DNA of 64,000 bases from NCBI GenBank assembly GCA_900548905.1, contig URMK01000036.1, positions 1 through 64,000 on the forward strand, in the 5' to 3' direction. Position 1 is the first letter of the stretch, and each line of letters begins with the position of its first letter. The DNA comes from an uncultured Lachnospiraceae bacterium. GTDB lineage: Bacteria; Bacillota; Clostridia; Lachnospirales; Lachnospiraceae. A program made the position numbers and the translations under genes. The notes below the pieces were generated by a model. It was not told the DNA's origin. It searched no databases and worked only from the letters and a program-made list of their open reading frames with translations. Below, one piece after another: positions 61,846 to 64,000 of the stretch.

Positions 61846-62693
61846 AAAAAAGACAGCAAAAAGGGACCGGACGGGTCAACTGGCCCATTACGGTTCTGTT
61901 GATTCTGGGAAGCCTCACGATTTTCTTCCCCTTATATATGGCGATTGTGATAGCCTTCAAAAAGCCCTCTGAAATGACCAACGATATCGCCGGTATTCTT
62001 TCCCTGCCCTCGGCCTTCCGGCTGGATAATTTTACGGAAGCCATGCGGGTAACCGATTTCTGGCGTTCCCTGGGAAACAGTCTGCTCATTACCTGTATTG
62101 TCATTCTCATTGCCATGGCCGTCCACTCTCTGGCGGGCTATGCAATCGGACGGAATATGGCGCACAGCCGTTTTTACAATTTTGTATACCTGTATATCGT
62201 AAGCGGTATGTTCGTTCCCTTTGCTATCCTCATGATGCCCCTGGTAAAACAGACGGCCCAGATAGGCCTGGCAAACCGGGCGGGAGTCATCCTTTTGTAT
62301 GTGGTTTTTTATATGCCAATGAACCTGCTCCTCTATGCAGGTTACCTGAAAAACATCCCGCTGGCTCTGGAAGAAGCCGCGAGAGTGGACGGAGCCAGCA
62401 CATGGGCAACCTACTGGAAAATCATCTTTCCTATCATGAAGCCCATGCATGCAACGGTAGCCGTGCTCACCGCGCTGGGAACCTGGAATGACGTAATGAC
62501 TCCTTTGGTCATCATGTCCGGAACCGGGCACAATACCCTGCCTCTTGCACAGCTGAACTTCCAGACACAATTCGGTACCAACTACAACCTGGCGTTCGCT
62601 TCTTACCTGCTGGCGCTGCTGCCTATCCTGGTTTTCTATCTGTTCTGCCAGAAACAGATCTTGAATGGGGTGGTGAACGGGGCGGTGAAGTAA
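61842..62693 (+). CDS. Sugar ABC transporter permease (MalG-type)
   Basis: Second membrane subunit, 283 residues, six helices, EAA loop (EEAARVDGASTWATYWKI). Last gene of the operon; a terminator follows at 62786. Confidence 0.93.
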   Translation: MKKRQQKGTGRVNWPITVLLILGSLTIFFPLYMAIVIAFKKPSEMTNDIAGILSLPSAFRLDNFTEAMRVTDFWRSLGNSLLITCIVILIAMAVHSLAGYAIGRNMAHSRFYNFVYLYIVSGMFVPFAILMMPLVKQTAQIGLANRAGVILLYVVFYMPMNLLLYAGYLKNIPLALEEAARVDGASTWATYWKIIFPIMKPMHATVAVLTALGTWNDVMTPLVIMSGTGHNTLPLAQLNFQTQFGTNYNLAFASYLLALLPILVFYLFCQKQILNGVVNGAVK

Positions 62694-63187
62694 GGAACAA
62701 TTTACAATAATGACAAAGCGGAAAAACCGTTACAATTAATTTTTTTCTGGTCAGTATCCCAAAAAAGAATAATGCAGGATGATAAAAAAAGCAGATGCGT
62801 AATGCATCTGCTTTTTGCGTGCGGATTCTTCCTGCGGGCTTCATTCCCTTATGCGTGCTTTCGGGTTTATGACTTTCCGGTTTTTATTTCGCAAAATCTC
62901 ACCTTATGCGAAAATTAGAGTAAGTTTTAAACTGACATTATATGGTAATTATAAACTCAACACTGGAATTTATTGTAAGACAAGTTTTGTATTTTGTCAA
63001 TTAATGCGTAAAAAAATATATTGAAATGTCATTTTCTGTCATGAAAAGCAAAAAATACCTTGAAATGATATTGTCAAAAAACATACCGGACCGTCTTATC
63101 CGGTGGATTACAAACGTTTGAGTTGCCATGGGTGTTGCAGTTAATTTATGAGCCGTCAAATATTTCGTCGAAAATGTGGAGGAGTCT
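62694..63187. other. Intergenic region between importer operon and integrase
   Basis: No gene seen. It contains the operon terminator (62786-62816), an inverted repeat TTTCGCA/TGCGAAA (62887-62893 and 62907-62913), a small stem ACCGGA/TCCGGT around 63086-63104 and a 10-bp palindrome CAAACGTTTG (63111-63120). An attachment site would be expected near here or at the far end of the element, but I cannot identify one without the other end. Confidence 0.55.
62786..62816 (+). terminator. Terminator of the GH13/importer operon
   Basis: AAAAAGCAGATGC (62786-62798) pairs with GCATCTGCTTTTT (62804-62816) around GTAAT; the trailing T-run makes it work on both strands. Confidence 0.92.
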
Positions 63188-64000
63188 ATGGCAAGAAAAG
63201 GGGAAAATATCTACAAAAGGAAGGATGGCCGCTGGGAAGGGAGATACCGCAGGGAAAATGCACCGGACGGCCGGAAAAGATACGGTTCCGTGTATGGCAG
63301 GACTTACAGGGAAGTGAAGGAAAAGCTTGTTCTGAAGAAGAGAGAACAACTGACGGAACAAGACAATTGCGGCCGCCTGCCTGCCGGTTACACGATGGGG
63401 GAAGCGGCACGCCTTTGGCTGGAGGAACGGAAAAGCGGCTGGAAGGAGTCTACCTTTGCCACTTACCGTTCCATCGTGGAAAAACATATTCTGCCCGGGG
63501 TCGGTTCCCAACAGATAAAGGCCTGGGATACCGTTTTATGCCAAAAATATTTTAAAACGCTGCGGGAGGGAAACAAAGGAAAAGGACTGTCTGCAAACTA
63601 TCTTCACCAGATCGGTATTATTATTGACCAGATCCTGCAGCTCGTTGAAGAAAAATACCAATGCGGCAGGCTGGAACACCCGCATACCTCTTCCGTGCCG
63701 AAGCACAGAACGATAAAGACACCTCCGGATGCGGATATCCGGAAACTGGAGGAATACCTGCAATCGGAAGCTTTGAACGGGGATGTAACCTGTATGGGTA
63801 TTCTGCTGACCGGCTGCAGCGGAATTCGGATTGGAGAGCTTTGTGCCTTGCGGTGGGAGGATATCCGCTTTGACAAGGGAACTATGCATATCGGGAAAAC
63901 GCTGCAGAGAATACGAACCTTCCGGGATAATAACCCAGAAGAGGATGGCCATCCCCGGACAGGAACGAAAATAACAATCACAACGCCAAAATCCCTGAAT
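63188..64000 (+). CDS. Tyrosine recombinase (phage/ICE integrase), truncated by the window end
   Basis: Open reading frame from ATG 63188 (GGAGG 5 bases upstream) to the last base: 271 codons with no stop, so the gene continues beyond the window. N-terminal AP2-like arm-binding domain (residues 6-50, GRWEGRYRR and GSVYGRTYREV), core-binding SAM-like domain (about 68-160), and the start of the catalytic domain with Arg214 in GIRIGELCALRW. The HxxR and Tyr motifs must lie past the edge. Such integrases insert prophages or integrative conjugative elements, so a mobile element probably lies to the right. Confidence 0.9.
   Translation, partial: MARKGENIYKRKDGRWEGRYRRENAPDGRKRYGSVYGRTYREVKEKLVLKKREQLTEQDNCGRLPAGYTMGEAARLWLEERKSGWKESTFATYRSIVEKHILPGVGSQQIKAWDTVLCQKYFKTLREGNKGKGLSANYLHQIGIIIDQILQLVEEKYQCGRLEHPHTSSVPKHRTIKTPPDADIRKLEEYLQSEALNGDVTCMGILLTGCSGIRIGELCALRWEDIRFDKGTMHIGKTLQRIRTFRDNNPEEDGHPRTGTKITITTPKSLN

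Noticed and set aside
63111..63120. CAAACGTTTG as a LacI-family operator
   Set aside because: Only 10 bp and no promoter could be aligned with it; chance is a sufficient explanation.
63148..63555. Plus-strand frame of 135 codons at the right edge
   Set aside because: Out-of-frame shadow of the integrase gene, whose true frame starts at 63188 and has no stop before the window end.
1..64000. CRISPR arrays, tRNA and rRNA genes, insertion sequences
   Set aside because: No regularly spaced repeats, cloverleaf-like sequences, rRNA segments or transposase genes were recognised by reading; tRNAscan-type and repeat searches would be needed for certainty.

Overview
The window looks like the chromosome of an anaerobic, glycan-fermenting Firmicute, most likely a Lachnospiraceae-type Clostridium. 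The reasons are mid-range G+C, strong AGGAGG-type ribosome binding sites, YesM/YesN-type two-component systems, three carbohydrate ABC importers, a CD3324-family protein, a DUF1062 protein, a DUF4317 protein and a group A [FeFe] hydrogenase. No rRNA, tRNA, CRISPR array or insertion sequence was seen. The family-level assignment is inference.

Layout. 1-3.2 kb: leader with terminator, cation/proton antiporter, two-gene ABC exporter. 3.4-6.4 kb: ThuA-like protein and Gfo/Idh/MocA oxidoreductase, divergent from an AraC regulator. 6.4-7.8 kb: two cassettes (CD3324 family, DUF1062), each preceded by an 8-residue leader ORF and a matching hairpin and followed by its own terminator. 7.9-10.5 kb: transglutaminase-like protein and a lipoprotein. 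10.7-18.3 kb: sugar ABC importer, sensor kinase, ADP-ribosylglycohydrolase-family protein and response regulator. 18.3-20.8 kb: BlaI/BlaR1-like pair behind a perfect two-site operator. 21-24.7 kb: flavoprotein and [FeFe] hydrogenase. 24.7-31 kb: housekeeping genes (DEAD-box helicase, Cu/Zn SOD, pseudouridine synthase, LigA, MetA). 31-33.1 kb: small regulator, DUF4317 protein and lipoprotein. 33.1-37.8 kb: second sugar importer, with a frameshifted binding-protein gene, and a GH43 enzyme. 37.9-39.5 kb: YesL-like and ArsR-like genes on the minus strand. 39.7-51.4 kb: a long same-strand catabolic cluster. 51.4-53.3 kb: convergent oxidoreductase and GH43. 53.4-57.7 kb: GH127, CoiA-like and LacI genes. 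57.9-62.7 kb: GH13 alpha-glucosidase and a third importer. 63.2 kb to the right edge: a tyrosine recombinase, cut by the window end.

How the genes work together. Most of the window serves uptake and intracellular breakdown of glycosides. None of the glycosidases shows a signal peptide, so small glycosides are probably imported first by ABC or MFS carriers. In the 39.7-51.4 kb cluster a sulfatase, GH172, nucleoside hydrolase and GH116 would release a sugar. A fucose-isomerase-like enzyme, a PfkB kinase, a class II aldolase and an aldo/keto reductase would then form a complete isomerise-phosphorylate-cleave-reduce route. The substrate is not known; D-arabinose or a fucose-type sugar fits the enzyme set.

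The most unusual signals are the twin covarying leader elements at 6.45 and 7.03 kb, the catabolic cluster above, an eight-G frameshift exactly at the lipobox of a binding protein, a perfect 32-bp palindrome that writes the same C-terminus (ELKAD) into two convergent genes, and a 51-bp operator of the BlaI-like repressor without any beta-lactamase nearby.
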